The notes under the pieces are model-generated. The model was given only the letters and a program-made list of their open reading frames with translations. It made no database searches and had not been told where the DNA came from. A DNA stretch of 64,000 nucleotides, taken from assembly GCA_902477075.1 (NCBI GenBank), contig CABSFU010000002.1, positions 1-64,000 of the forward strand. The letters are read 5' to 3'. This document shows, one piece after another, positions 9,043 to 18,724 of the stretch. This DNA is from UMGS1498 sp900552335 (GTDB lineage Bacteria > Bacillota_I > Bacilli_A > RF39 > UBA660). Every line of letters starts with the position of its first letter. The stretch's first letter is position 1. A program made the position numbers and the translations under genes.

Positions 9043-10272
9043 TTGAAAAAAAATAAAGTATTCAAGAATACTATAATGTTATTTATATTTAATATTGCTA
9101 AAATAGTATTTCCATTTTTAACTTTGCCATATTTGACCAGAATATTTTCAACTGATACATATGGAACTGTGGCCTATGTTAAAGCTGTAATGAACTATAT
9201 GCAAATAATTGTGGATTTTGGTTTTGTACTTTCGGCAACTAAGGATATTGTTAAAATAAAAGACAATAAAGAAGAATTAGGCCTTGTCGTTGGAGATACG
9301 ATGTTGGCTAGAATTGTCATGGGATTAGTTGGATTTGCCATATTAATAGTACTTATAATTATACTTCCAATTCTTAAAAATAATATTATTTACACTGTTT
9401 TATCATATGTAGTGGTATTTGAAACAATATTTTTAATGGATTTTTTATTCAGAGGCATTGAAAGAATGCATATTATCACTATAAGATTTGTTTTAATGAA
9501 GATAGTGTCAACATTTTTAACTTTTATTTTAGTAAAAAATGATAGTGATATGATGTTAATTCCAATTTTAGATATTATATCTTCCTTTTTAGCTATTTTA
9601 TTAGTTTTTTATGAAATTCACAAGTTAAAAATAAAGATAAAATTTTCTAATTTGAAAAATGCATTAAAGTCCTTGAAAAGTTCTTTTATCTACTTCTTGT
9701 CTAATGTTGCTTCTACTTCATTTAATGCGTTGAGTACATTAATTATTGGAATTAAAATAAGTTCAACAGAGGTTGCCTATTGGAGTGTATGCATGCAAGT
9801 TATTGGTAGCATTCAGGCATGTTACTCACCAATATCAGATGGTATATATCCTGAAATGATTAGAACTAAAAATTGGAATTTAATCAAAAAAATAATTAAA
9901 ATAATGCTACCATTGATAATGATAGGTTGCGTTATGTGCTTTTATTTATCAGGATTTATTTTAAATGTATTAGGTGGAAAAGAATATTTAGTAGCAATTC
10001 CAATATTTAGACTATTGATACCATCTCTATTATTTAGTTTTTTCTCTTATATATTTGGATGGCCTGCTTTGGGTTCTATTGGTAAAGTGAAGGAAGTAAC
10101 ACTATCTACGATAATGTCTATTTTAATTAATATATTATTTTTAATATTATTAATTTTTACTGATTCTTTCACACTTATTAACATTGCTATAGTTAGATCA
10201 GCTGTTGAGTTTATATTATGTTCTCTTAGATTTTATTTCTGTAAGAAAAATAAAAAATTGTTTGCTACTTAA
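9043..10272 (+). CDS. Wzx-like polysaccharide flippase
   Basis: Moves the undecaprenyl-linked repeat unit across the membrane. About 12 hydrophobic helices and the N-terminal pattern PFLTLPYLTRIFSTDTYG are characteristic of the MATE/Wzx (RfbX-like) superfamily. The start is uncertain. GTG 9034 lies directly on the SD-like GAAGGG, whereas TTG 9043 is spaced about 10 bp from it and gives the usual MKKNKVFKN start, so I chose TTG. At 409 aa it is on the short side for Wzx proteins. Confidence 0.88.
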   Translation: MKKNKVFKNTIMLFIFNIAKIVFPFLTLPYLTRIFSTDTYGTVAYVKAVMNYMQIIVDFGFVLSATKDIVKIKDNKEELGLVVGDTMLARIVMGLVGFAILIVLIIILPILKNNIIYTVLSYVVVFETIFLMDFLFRGIERMHIITIRFVLMKIVSTFLTFILVKNDSDMMLIPILDIISSFLAILLVFYEIHKLKIKIKFSNLKNALKSLKSSFIYFLSNVASTSFNALSTLIIGIKISSTEVAYWSVCMQVIGSIQACYSPISDGIYPEMIRTKNWNLIKKIIKIMLPLIMIGCVMCFYLSGFILNVLGGKEYLVAIPIFRLLIPSLLFSFFSYIFGWPALGSIGKVKEVTLSTIMSILINILFLILLIFTDSFTLINIAIVRSAVEFILCSLRFYFCKKNKKLFAT

Positions 10273-10330
10273 AATATATCTTATTATATAAAATATTCGT
10301 TTTATTAAGATTTTAAAATAGGAGGAATTT

Positions 10331-11131
10331 ATGAAAAAATTAAGCAAAGAAGAAATCAAATCAATTCAATTGGAAATGCTTTCATATATAGATAATATTT
10401 GTAAAAAAAACAATATAAAATACTCATTGATAGGTGGATCACTAATTGGTGCAATTAGACATAAAGGAATGATTCCATGGGATGATGATATTGATATAGG
10501 CTTAGTATATGATGAGTACATTAAATTAATCAATGTTTTGAGAAAAAGTGACGATTATATATTACTTGATCATGATAGAAATAAAAAATATTATTTTCCA
10601 TTTGCAAAAATGGTCGATAAATCAACACAACTAATCGAAAAGGATTTTTCTAAGATTGATGAGTATGGTGTATACATTGATATCTTTTGTTACAGAAAAG
10701 TTCCAAGTGGTAAAAAGGCAAAAAAATATTATAATAAACAGCAATATTATAATTTTATGCTAGGAGGAATCAAAGAAGTAAATAAAGATAAAAATGTTAT
10801 TAGATATTTATCCAAATTATTGAGATATTATTATGTACATATGATGGGAGTAGAGCATTATTTTAATCAAATTAAAAAATTATACAAAAAATATGAAACT
10901 ATTGAAAGCAAATATTTATTAGCAGATTGGCACGTTTATCCATTTGAAAATGAAATTAAAACTGTTGATATGTTTGATGATTATATTCAAGTTCCGTTTG
11001 AAAATTTAAAAGTTTCAATTATTAAAAAATATGATATATACTTAAAGTCAACGTTTCATAATTATATGGAGTTACCTCCAGAAGAGAAGAGAGTTACACA
11101 TGATTTAACAGTATATCTAAGAGAAAGGTAG
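10331..11131 (+). CDS. LicD-family phosphotransferase
   Basis: Nucleotidyltransferase-fold enzyme predicted to transfer a phospho-alcohol group (phosphocholine or similar) from a CDP-linked donor onto a surface glycan. The LicD motifs are clear: the N-terminal helix (EEIKSIQLEMLSYID), then YSLIGGSLIGAIRHKGMI and PWDDDIDIGL with the metal-binding aspartates. The 266-aa length is typical. The next gene is a cytidylyltransferase, which could supply the CDP-activated donor. Confidence 0.92.
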   Translation: MKKLSKEEIKSIQLEMLSYIDNICKKNNIKYSLIGGSLIGAIRHKGMIPWDDDIDIGLVYDEYIKLINVLRKSDDYILLDHDRNKKYYFPFAKMVDKSTQLIEKDFSKIDEYGVYIDIFCYRKVPSGKKAKKYYNKQQYYNFMLGGIKEVNKDKNVIRYLSKLLRYYYVHMMGVEHYFNQIKKLYKKYETIESKYLLADWHVYPFENEIKTVDMFDDYIQVPFENLKVSIIKKYDIYLKSTFHNYMELPPEEKRVTHDLTVYLRER

Positions 11132-11144
11132 TAAAGGTGATAAT

Positions 11145-11864
11145 ATGAATATTGCATTAATTTTAGCTGGAGGAGTAGGATCAAGATTTGATTCTAATTT
11201 TCCAAAACAATTTGTTGAAATTGAAAAAAAACCATTAATAATTCATACATTAGAAAAGTTTTCCGGTTGTAAAGAAATCGATGAAATTTATATCATATGC
11301 TTAAAAGAATATGTTGATGAAATGGAAACTATGATTAAAAATTATTCAATTAAAAAAATTAAAGGGATAATATTAGGTGGCAAGACAAGACATGAATCTA
11401 TAAAGAATGGTGTAAAATATTTAAGTACCAATCATTATAATGATGTGTGTAAAGTAATATTGCATAATGCCAATATGCCATTAGTTACAAATTCGAATAT
11501 TGTTGATTGTATTAATAAGTGTAAAAATTCTGACATTATTGTTACAACAGCAGCAAAATGTAATGGATATTTTTATCAAATTTCAAATGATGAAAATGGC
11601 AGTTTAATAATAGGACCCAATCGTGAGAATTTATTACATGCAAAAGTGCCAGAAACTATGTATTTAAGTGCGGCAAAAGAGATTTATCTAAGCAATACAT
11701 TCGATGGAAAACAATACGAATCGTATACGGCTGGTATGTTAGCTATTATATTAAATAAAAAAGTTGAGGTCGTTACATGCAAATCAACAAATATGAAAAT
11801 AACAACAAAAGAAGATTATGAGCTAGTTCAAACATATCTAAGAAAAGAAAAATCAGGAGAATAA
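11145..11864 (+). CDS. IspD/TarI-like cytidylyltransferase
   Basis: Makes a CDP-activated alcohol or sugar from CTP. The N-terminal motif ALILAGGVGSRFDSNFPKQF, with the IspD-family Gly-rich loop and Lys, and the later KVPETMYL region support the fold. The 239-aa length fits IspD/TarI. Its place between licD and a HAD phosphatase in a surface-polysaccharide operon argues for a polyol-phosphate substrate such as ribitol-5-phosphate rather than isoprenoid synthesis. That is inference from context. Confidence 0.82.
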   Translation: MNIALILAGGVGSRFDSNFPKQFVEIEKKPLIIHTLEKFSGCKEIDEIYIICLKEYVDEMETMIKNYSIKKIKGIILGGKTRHESIKNGVKYLSTNHYNDVCKVILHNANMPLVTNSNIVDCINKCKNSDIIVTTAAKCNGYFYQISNDENGSLIIGPNRENLLHAKVPETMYLSAAKEIYLSNTFDGKQYESYTAGMLAIILNKKVEVVTCKSTNMKITTKEDYELVQTYLRKEKSGE

Positions 11865-11867
11865 AAT

Positions 11868-12701
11868 ATGTATAATATGGTTGTTTTTGATTTAGATGGT
11901 ACATTACTTAATAGTAAAGGAACCATTTCAAACAATGCGATTAAAACATTAGAAAAATTGTCAAATCGTGGTTATATTATTACGGTGGCAACTGGCAGAT
12001 CTATGATTGGAATCCCAAATTGTGTGAAGAGTATACCTTATATCGATTACTATATAACTTCCAACGGTGCATCCTGTATTGATAAATCTGGAGTCCATAT
12101 TTTTAAAAACTGGATTGATTTTTCAAGCATAAAATCAATTATTAAAAAAGATTACCTTGTAGAGTACCTAATTGATGGAAAATGGTATATTGATTCTCAA
12201 GATGAAGGTAGTTTGAAAAAAATTATTAAAGATACAAAAATTGCAAATTACATTTTGAATACTAGAATTCGAATTGATAATATTGAGCAAAAGTTTGAAC
12301 ATCAAAATGTATACTTTGAAAAAATTAATTTAAATTTTCCTATTGAAAGCTATGAAAAATCTTTTGTTGAAATTTATAATGAAATTAATCAAAATAAAAA
12401 ATTGAGAGTGTGGACTGATAGGAAACATAAATTGGATATTTATAGTAAATTAGCAACAAAAGGAAATGCTGTCAAACAATTATCAGAATATTTAAAAATA
12501 AATCAAAAACAAATTATAGCATTTGGTGATGATGACAATGATTTGGAAATGTTAACATTTGTTGGATGTCCAGTAGCAATGAAAAATGGAAATGATAATA
12601 TAAAAAAAATTGCAAAAGGTATTACTAATTTTACGAATGATGAAGATGGTGTGACAATATTTTTGCAAAATTTAATTGAAAATGGTGTATTAAAAAAATA
12701 A
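11868..12701 (+). CDS. HAD-superfamily hydrolase, Cof (IIB) type
   Basis: Phosphatase with HAD motif I VFDLDGTLLNSKG (nucleophile Asp at about residue 8), motif II TGRS and the C-terminal AFGDDDNDLEML motif with NNxDxxML-like residues typical of Cof/YbiV proteins. The C2-type cap lies between. 277 aa is normal. It sits 4 bp after the cytidylyltransferase, so it may dephosphorylate or proofread a precursor for the repeat unit. The substrate is not predictable. Confidence 0.85.
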   Translation: MYNMVVFDLDGTLLNSKGTISNNAIKTLEKLSNRGYIITVATGRSMIGIPNCVKSIPYIDYYITSNGASCIDKSGVHIFKNWIDFSSIKSIIKKDYLVEYLIDGKWYIDSQDEGSLKKIIKDTKIANYILNTRIRIDNIEQKFEHQNVYFEKINLNFPIESYEKSFVEIYNEINQNKKLRVWTDRKHKLDIYSKLATKGNAVKQLSEYLKINQKQIIAFGDDDNDLEMLTFVGCPVAMKNGNDNIKKIAKGITNFTNDEDGVTIFLQNLIENGVLKK

Positions 12702-12732
12702 TGTTAAAGTTTTGTGATAGAGTGGTGTAATA

Positions 12733-13764
12733 ATGGAAAAGAAAAGGATTGTTTATTATGATGTATTAAATATAATTGCAATAATAGCTGTTATAGCATT
12801 ACATTGTAATGGAATTGTGCATGGTTATCCTAAAACAAGAGCATGGGATACTAGTCTAATTATTGAATGTTTATGCTATTTTGCCGTTCCATTATTTTGT
12901 ATGTTATCTGGAGCAACGTTGATGAATTATCGTGAAAAGTATGATACAAAGACGTTCTTTAAAAAAAGAGTTTTAAAAGTCTTAATACCATTTTTATTTT
13001 GGGCAATGTTTATGTTTATATGGAAAATATATATTACGCATTCATTAAATGAAATTCATGGTATAAAGAATATAATAAATAGTTTTTTTAATAATAAGGA
13101 AGAGTCTACATATTATTTTATGTTTAATATACTTGGAATATATTTAACTATGCCATTACTTTCTTTGTTGACAAAGAAAGAATATCGAAAAACGCTTTGG
13201 TTTACTGTAATGTTATATTTTATTTTTAATGCATTTTTACCTAATATATTATCATTATTTAATATAACTTATAATTCAGGGATATCGGTTTTATTAGGTG
13301 GATATATTGTTTTTGTAATATTAGGTTATTTGCTTTCCACCGAAGATATTGAAAAAAAATATAGGATTTTAATATATGTAGGAGCTATAATAGGCGTTTT
13401 ATATAGATATTTAACAACATTTATTTTAAGCAAAGAGGCTGGATATGTTGTTAAAACTACATGGGGATATACATCATGGCATTCTATTTTACTTACGAGT
13501 GCTGTCTTTATAATAGTGAAGAAATTCTTTTTTCAAAAGAATTATAATAGTACTATTATAAAAGTTTTATCAAATGTTTCAAGTTGTAGTTTTGGAGTAT
13601 ATTTGATTCATCAGATAGTTATGTATTATGAAAAAACAGCTTTAAATATAAATACTGCAATTTGGCAGTGGAGAATATTTGGCGTCTTTAGTACGTATTT
13701 AATAAGCTTGTTTATAGTTTATATTTTAAAAAATATTCCAATATTGAAAAAAATAGTTCCGTAG
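12733..13764 (+). CDS. Acyltransferase family 3 (membrane O-acyltransferase)
   Basis: Integral membrane protein with about ten helices. The start YYDVLNIIAIIAVIALHCNG and the following CYFAVPLFCMLSGATLM match the acyltransferase-3 (OafA/WecH) family, including the conserved His near residue 23. It probably adds an acetyl or other acyl group to the polysaccharide from the membrane. The 343-aa length is usual for forms without an SGNH domain. Confidence 0.85.
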   Translation: MEKKRIVYYDVLNIIAIIAVIALHCNGIVHGYPKTRAWDTSLIIECLCYFAVPLFCMLSGATLMNYREKYDTKTFFKKRVLKVLIPFLFWAMFMFIWKIYITHSLNEIHGIKNIINSFFNNKEESTYYFMFNILGIYLTMPLLSLLTKKEYRKTLWFTVMLYFIFNAFLPNILSLFNITYNSGISVLLGGYIVFVILGYLLSTEDIEKKYRILIYVGAIIGVLYRYLTTFILSKEAGYVVKTTWGYTSWHSILLTSAVFIIVKKFFFQKNYNSTIIKVLSNVSSCSFGVYLIHQIVMYYEKTALNINTAIWQWRIFGVFSTYLISLFIVYILKNIPILKKIVP

Positions 13765-13773
13765 GAGGTTGTT

Positions 13774-15336
13774 ATGAAAATTTTAGAACCAGAAAGCATT
13801 TTAGAAAAATTTAAAAAAATTTTTGACAAAAGTGACTTGTTTATTTTAATACTTACATTTTGTTTGGGTTTAGTAAATAATTTTTATTTTATTATAGGCG
13901 ATGGTGTAGCACCTGATGCTGTTTCACCTGCTTTTTTCAATATTGCAGGTAATTGGGAAATTAGTCTTGGTAGATTTGCAATAAAATATGTAAATTTGTT
14001 TAGATATGGTTTAGTTAGTAAATTAATCATTATATTAATATCATTGTTTTTAATTGCATTTTCTGTAATGATATTAAAACGTATTTTCAATATAAAGAGC
14101 AATTTATTATTAACTTTGTTGACTTGTTTTATATGCGTTGCGCCACAATTTACTGAAACTTATATGTTTATTTATTGTGCTGATGCATATTTAGTTGCTT
14201 TTTTCTTGTCTACATTAGGTGTGTATTTTTTAAATAAAACAGATAGGAATAAGTTATTTTATATTCCAGCAATTATATGTACGTCAATAGTTTGTGCTTT
14301 ATATCAGGCTTATCTTGGCGTAATTGTTGGTTTAACAATTATATTAGTAATTAAATATGTAATTGATTGCATGGATATTGAATATATTATTAAAAAATTT
14401 GTATTTTTTATGCTTGCAATATTAATTGGTATAATTTTGTATTATATAGTTTTGCAAATTATTTTATCGGTACTTGGTTTGTCACTTGCATCATATAAGG
14501 GAGCTAATAGTTTGGGGATTGATACAATAAAAAATATACCTAAATCTATAGTTCAATGTTATAAAGATTTTTATCATTTTTTCTTTACTAATGACATTAT
14601 AAATAATGCTTATTGGAAGAGAAAAAAATTATATTTAGTACTATATATTATTATGTTTATAAGTGGTATTATTATTTTAGTTAAAGAAAAACTACAAGAA
14701 AAGAAAATTAGATTTTTTATGCTTATTTTCTTGATTTCTATTTTTCCCATTGGAATAAGCATTATGAATTTGATAGCAACAGGGACAAAGATTAATTTAG
14801 TTACTGGTCCAGGGTTGATTACATTTTGGTTAATTATTGTATTGATTTATAATTATTTGCCCAAAAAGAATTTTTCTAATTTATTGAAATGGGGATTAGT
14901 CATAACTAGTATTATTTTAATTTGGACTTTCTTATTACAAAATATTTTTACTTATATAGCAAGAGAACAAACTTATATTAATTATCGTACTATATCTAGT
15001 GATATTTATTCAAGAGTGGTAGAATTAGAAAACTATTCCGTTGATAAAAAATGGATGTTTAGTGATGTAATAAGGTTTACAGTAAGGGATTTGGAACGTT
15101 CTAATGGTTTTATAACTCATGATAATGTTACATGGAATAATTATAACGGTTTATTACAAAATGCCAATTATTATGAAAAATATCTTGGTATAAAAATAAA
15201 AATTTGTTCCAAATATGAGTATTATAAAATTATAAAAACAGAAGAATTTAAAAAAATGCCAGTTTACCCAAGTTCAGGTTCCGTTAGAATTATAGATGAT
15301 ATTATTGTAATTAAAACTTCTGAAAAAACATATTAA
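13774..15336 (+). CDS. GtrII-like membrane glucosyltransferase
   Basis: A 520-aa membrane protein with about ten helices followed by a C-terminal extracytoplasmic segment of about 120 residues. The N-terminal part carries the pattern of GtrII-type side-chain glycosyltransferases: an early acidic loop GDGVAPDAVSPA, then GNWEISLGRFAI. Such enzymes modify surface glycans outside the membrane using undecaprenyl-phosphate-linked sugars. No gtrA or gtrB partner is seen in the operon. Confidence 0.7.
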   Translation: MKILEPESILEKFKKIFDKSDLFILILTFCLGLVNNFYFIIGDGVAPDAVSPAFFNIAGNWEISLGRFAIKYVNLFRYGLVSKLIIILISLFLIAFSVMILKRIFNIKSNLLLTLLTCFICVAPQFTETYMFIYCADAYLVAFFLSTLGVYFLNKTDRNKLFYIPAIICTSIVCALYQAYLGVIVGLTIILVIKYVIDCMDIEYIIKKFVFFMLAILIGIILYYIVLQIILSVLGLSLASYKGANSLGIDTIKNIPKSIVQCYKDFYHFFFTNDIINNAYWKRKKLYLVLYIIMFISGIIILVKEKLQEKKIRFFMLIFLISIFPIGISIMNLIATGTKINLVTGPGLITFWLIIVLIYNYLPKKNFSNLLKWGLVITSIILIWTFLLQNIFTYIAREQTYINYRTISSDIYSRVVELENYSVDKKWMFSDVIRFTVRDLERSNGFITHDNVTWNNYNGLLQNANYYEKYLGIKIKICSKYEYYKIIKTEEFKKMPVYPSSGSVRIIDDIIVIKTSEKTY

Positions 15337-15356
15337 TAATGATTTGGGAGGAACTT

Positions 15357-16469
15357 ATGAAGAAATATGATTATTTAATAGTAGGAGCTGGTTTGTTTGG
15401 CTCTACATTTGCTTATGAAATGAGTAAGCAAGGTAAAAAATGTTTAGTAATAGATAGAAGGAATCATATTGGTGGAAATATATATTGCGAAGATATAAAT
15501 GGAATTAATGTACATAAGTATGGCGCACATATATTTCATACATCTGATAAACAAATATGGGATTATGTAAATAGTTTTGTCGAATTTAATAACTATATAA
15601 ATTCTCCAATAGCTAATTATAAAGGGGAATTATATAATTTACCATTTAACATGAATACATTCACTAAATTGTGGGGTGATGTTAGGACACCAGATGATGC
15701 TAAAAATAAAATAAAAGAGCAAACAAAAGAATTGGAAAATATTGAGCCATCTAATTTAGAGGAACAAGCCATTCGTTTAGTTGGTAAAGATATTTATAAA
15801 AAATTAGTGAAGGGTTATACTGAAAAACAATGGGGAAGAGATTGTAAAGAATTACCTAGCTTTATAATAAAAAGATTACCTGTTAGATTTACTTTTAATA
15901 ATAACTATTTTAATGATAAATATCAAGGAATTCCTATTGGTGGATATAATAAAATAATTGAAAAGATGTTAGAAAATTGTGATGTTGAATTAAATGTTGA
16001 TTATTTAGATAATAAAGAGAAATATAATTCTTTAGCAGATAAAATATTATATACTGGTATGATTGATGAATATTTCAATTATTCCTTAGGAAATCTAGAT
16101 TATAGAACTTTAAAGTTTGAAACAGGAATATTAGAAAATGTAGAAAATTTTCAAGGAAATGCAGTTATCAATTATACAGATAGAGAAACCCCATATACTA
16201 GAATAATTGAGCATAAACATTTTGAATTTGGAACACAAAAAGATACCGTTATTACTAAAGAATATCCAAGTAATTGGAAAATTGGTGATGAAGCCTATTA
16301 TCCTGTAAATGATGAAAAAAATAATACTTTATTTGAACAATATAGGTTATTAGCATATCAAGAAACAAATGTTATATTCGGTGGAAGATTGGGAAATTAC
16401 AAATATTATGATATGGATAAGGTAATTATAGAAGCTTTAAATCTAGTAGAAAGTATAAATAAAAACTAA
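15357..16469 (+). CDS. glf: UDP-galactopyranose mutase
   Basis: Flavoenzyme that converts UDP-galactopyranose to UDP-galactofuranose, so the polysaccharide probably contains Galf. The N-terminal FAD-binding motif is YLIVGAGLFGSTFAYE. Other Glf signatures are RRNHIGGNIY, HKYGAHIFHT and the C-terminal FGGRLGNYKYYDMD region. The length of 370 aa is right. ATG 15357 has GGGAGG at 6 bp and is preferred over in-frame ATG 15339. Last gene of the operon: its stop lies inside the terminator stem. Confidence 0.96.
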   Translation: MKKYDYLIVGAGLFGSTFAYEMSKQGKKCLVIDRRNHIGGNIYCEDINGINVHKYGAHIFHTSDKQIWDYVNSFVEFNNYINSPIANYKGELYNLPFNMNTFTKLWGDVRTPDDAKNKIKEQTKELENIEPSNLEEQAIRLVGKDIYKKLVKGYTEKQWGRDCKELPSFIIKRLPVRFTFNNNYFNDKYQGIPIGGYNKIIEKMLENCDVELNVDYLDNKEKYNSLADKILYTGMIDEYFNYSLGNLDYRTLKFETGILENVENFQGNAVINYTDRETPYTRIIEHKHFEFGTQKDTVITKEYPSNWKIGDEAYYPVNDEKNNTLFEQYRLLAYQETNVIFGGRLGNYKYYDMDKVIIEALNLVESINKN

Positions 16470-16496
16470 TTTGAAAACTTTTCAAATTAGTTTTTC
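16464..16496 (+). terminator. Terminator of the polysaccharide operon
   Basis: AACTAATTTGAAAA (16464-16477) pairs with TTTTCAAATTAGTT (16479-16492), followed by T residues. The glf stop codon is inside the left arm. Confidence 0.85.
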
Positions 16497-16531
16497 AATG
16501 GTATAATAAATCATAAGTAGGAGAATGATTT

Positions 16532-17980
16532 ATGAGTAAAAAAAGTAAAAAACAAAATAAAAAAATACAATCTATCAGTATCGTGATTTTTATTCTTTAT
16601 TTATTAATATCTTTTATAACATTAGGAATTGTTACATATTTGAATGTATTGCCATTTAAATATATATCTATTTTATTATTAATATATGTTATTTTTACTT
16701 TATTATTTGGATTATTCATTGTAAAGAAAAATATAAACAGTGGATTTAAAATATTTATGGATATTATTTTATGTATCTTTATTATGATATATAGTTTTGG
16801 ATTAGTATATTTAAATAAAACTTTAAATTTTATGGATAAGATAAAATCAAAAGGATATCAAACAGAAGAATATTATATATTGGTTTTAAAAAATTCTAGT
16901 TATGAAAATTTAAGTGACATTGAGAATAAAGAACTTGCTATTTATAATGGTGATGAAAACTATAATAAGGCATTGGAAGACATCAAGAAAAAAATAAATT
17001 TACAAGAAAAAAAATATGATAATTATGCAGATGCTGTAAATGCCGTAATGAATAAAAAAGTAACATCCGTATTAATTAGCTCTGCTTATAAAAGTATTTT
17101 AGAAGAACAAATAGATCAATTTAATGAAAAATTAAAAATATTAGATACAACTACAATTAAAGTAAAAAGTGAAATTCAAACAGATAATATTGATGTAACC
17201 AAACAATCCTTTAATGTTTATATCAGTGGTATTGATATATATGGAGATATTTCATTAGTATCCAGAAGTGATGTAAATATGATAGCAACTGTTAATCCTA
17301 ATACTCATCAAGTATTATTAACTTCTATTCCAAGAGACTATTATGTAAGATTACATAATACAACAGGGTATAAAGATAAATTAACTCATGCTGGACTATA
17401 TGGTATTAATATGTCTATTACAACAATAGAGGATTTATTTGATATAGATATTGACTATTATGTAAGGGTTAATTTTACAACATTAGTAAATTTAGTAGAT
17501 GCAATAGGAGGAATTGATATTACTTCTGATAAAGCATTTACTTCTTATACAAACAAATCATGTACTTATCAAAAAGGAAAAAATCATTTAGATGGAAAAT
17601 GTGCCTTAGCTTTTTCTAGAGAAAGATATGCGTATAGTGAAGGGGATAGACATAGAGTTCAAAATCAACAAACTGTAATAACAGCAATCTTAAATAAAGC
17701 TTTATCAAGCTCCACTTTAGTAAAAAAATATACTAGTATCTTACAATCAATGGGAGACAGTTTTCAAACAAATATTCCTCAAGATAAAATATATGCATTA
17801 GTGAATATGCAATTAGATAGTATGCCAAAATGGAATATTACATCTATTAGTGTAAATGGAAAAGATAGTTCTAACTATACTTATTCTTATAGCTCTGGAA
17901 AACTATATGTGATGGAACCAGATATGAGTACAGTAGCGCTTGCTACATCTAAAATAAAAGAAGTGGAAAATAAGTCATAA
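16532..17980 (+). CDS. LytR-CpsA-Psr (LCP) family protein
   Basis: LCP enzymes attach undecaprenyl-linked glycans to peptidoglycan. Three N-terminal membrane segments (about residues 12-105) precede a long extracytoplasmic part. The LCP catalytic domain is in the C-terminal half: SRSDVNMIATVNP, LTSIPRDYYVR with its lipid-headgroup arginine, AIGGIDI and FSRERYAYSEGDRHRVQNQQ. The region between (about 110-230) is the accessory domain seen in longer LCPs. Placement just behind the polysaccharide operon suggests it anchors that polymer. A paralogue lies at 21983-23398. Confidence 0.92.
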   Translation: MSKKSKKQNKKIQSISIVIFILYLLISFITLGIVTYLNVLPFKYISILLLIYVIFTLLFGLFIVKKNINSGFKIFMDIILCIFIMIYSFGLVYLNKTLNFMDKIKSKGYQTEEYYILVLKNSSYENLSDIENKELAIYNGDENYNKALEDIKKKINLQEKKYDNYADAVNAVMNKKVTSVLISSAYKSILEEQIDQFNEKLKILDTTTIKVKSEIQTDNIDVTKQSFNVYISGIDIYGDISLVSRSDVNMIATVNPNTHQVLLTSIPRDYYVRLHNTTGYKDKLTHAGLYGINMSITTIEDLFDIDIDYYVRVNFTTLVNLVDAIGGIDITSDKAFTSYTNKSCTYQKGKNHLDGKCALAFSRERYAYSEGDRHRVQNQQTVITAILNKALSSSTLVKKYTSILQSMGDSFQTNIPQDKIYALVNMQLDSMPKWNITSISVNGKDSSNYTYSYSSGKLYVMEPDMSTVALATSKIKEVENKS

Positions 17981-17996
17981 TATTTATGACTTTTTT
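17972..17996 (+). terminator. Intrinsic terminator after the first LCP gene
   Basis: AAGTCATAA and TTATGACTT form the stem, followed by six T residues; it overlaps the stop codon of the gene. Confidence 0.8.
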
Positions 17997-18082
17997 CATT
18001 CTGAAAAATGATTCAAAGTACTAAAAATTTACCTGAATTTATGGAAAATATTAATTAATTCCAAAACTTGTCGAAAATTGAT

Positions 18083-18108
18083 AGTTTTGGAAATATATTT
18101 CCAAAACT
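18083..18108. promoter_or_regulatory. 26-bp perfect palindrome plus extra half-site upstream of a broken ATPase gene
   Basis: AGTTTTGGAAATA followed by its exact complement TATTTCCAAAACT. A further half-site TTCCAAAACT lies at 18059-18068. It is located 47 bp before the ATPase start, so it could be an operator or a recombination/transposon-end remnant. Confidence 0.5.
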
Positions 18109-18154
18109 CGGCTTTTATAAAAACAGTTATATAATGAATTTAGGGGTAAAGATT

Positions 18155-18310
18155 ATGATAAACAGAAAAGAATATCTTGATAAATTAATAAGATGGAAAA
18201 ATCAAAATTTGATTAAGGTTGTTACTGGTATTAGACGTTGTGGTAAATCTACATTGTTTGAACTATTTATTGATTATTTAAAAAAAGAAGGAATAAAACC
18301 AAGTAACATT
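18155..18310 (+). pseudogene. 5' fragment of an AAA ATPase (AAA_14/DUF4143 family)
   Basis: The start MINRKEYLDKLIRWKN and the P-loop VTGIRRCGKSTLFELF are typical of the N-terminus of AAA_14-DUF4143 ATPases, which are usually about 400 aa. After about 50 residues (IKPSNIIT) the similarity stops and the DNA becomes the antisense strand of a transposase remnant. The gene is truncated and nonfunctional as seen. Confidence 0.75.
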
Positions 18311-18604
18311 ATTACCATCATAATTAATAATACGAGATTCAGCAATAACAGGTCTAGAACAATATCTAGTAACATATTTTATTAAATCTTCAATAGAATT
18401 AAATTTGTAACCATCATCTTCTAATTTGTTGTTAACATAAAAACCATTAGGATATTTAAGATACATTTTATTTTTAATGTCTTTAAATTTAACTTTACCA
18501 AAATAAGCTTCCATTTTGTCTAAAAGAATTTTCATAAAACGTTTAGATAAGGCATCGTAATTAAAATAATTATATTTTTTAAAAAAGTGATATTTATATA
18601 TCAT
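18305..18604 (-). pseudogene. IS91-like (Y2) transposase C-terminal fragment
   Basis: On the minus strand the frame encodes LSKRFMKILLDKMEAYFG, then a segment resembling the Y2 transposase catalytic region: DLIKYVTRYCSRPVIAESRI followed by YDGNNVTWFY. This is characteristic of IS91/ISCR-type putative transposases (Y2_Tnp). The upstream two-thirds and the real C-terminus are missing. It abuts the broken ATPase head to head, so it probably marks an old insertion or deletion. Confidence 0.7.
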
Positions 18605-18669
18605 TTTTTTGTTACTTTTGAAATTAAAATATTAAAATGATAATTAATTAAGAAATATAGTCTATAAAA

Positions 18670-18705
18670 TTGACATTTGTTAGGAATAATGCTATAGTTT
18701 TCCTA
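18670..18705 (+). promoter_or_regulatory. abiE promoter with overlapping inverted repeat
   Basis: TTGACA (18670-18675), 17 bp, TATAGT (18693-18698). TAGGAA (18681-18686) and TTCCTA (18700-18705) form an inverted repeat around the -10 box, well placed for repression by the AbiEi antitoxin. Confidence 0.7.
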
Positions 18706-18724
18706 GAAAAAGGAAATGATGTAT

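Noticed and set aside
18278..18604. Minus-strand frame as an intact small gene
   Set aside because: It only matches the C-terminal part of an IS91-like transposase and lacks a ribosome binding site; listed as pseudogene.
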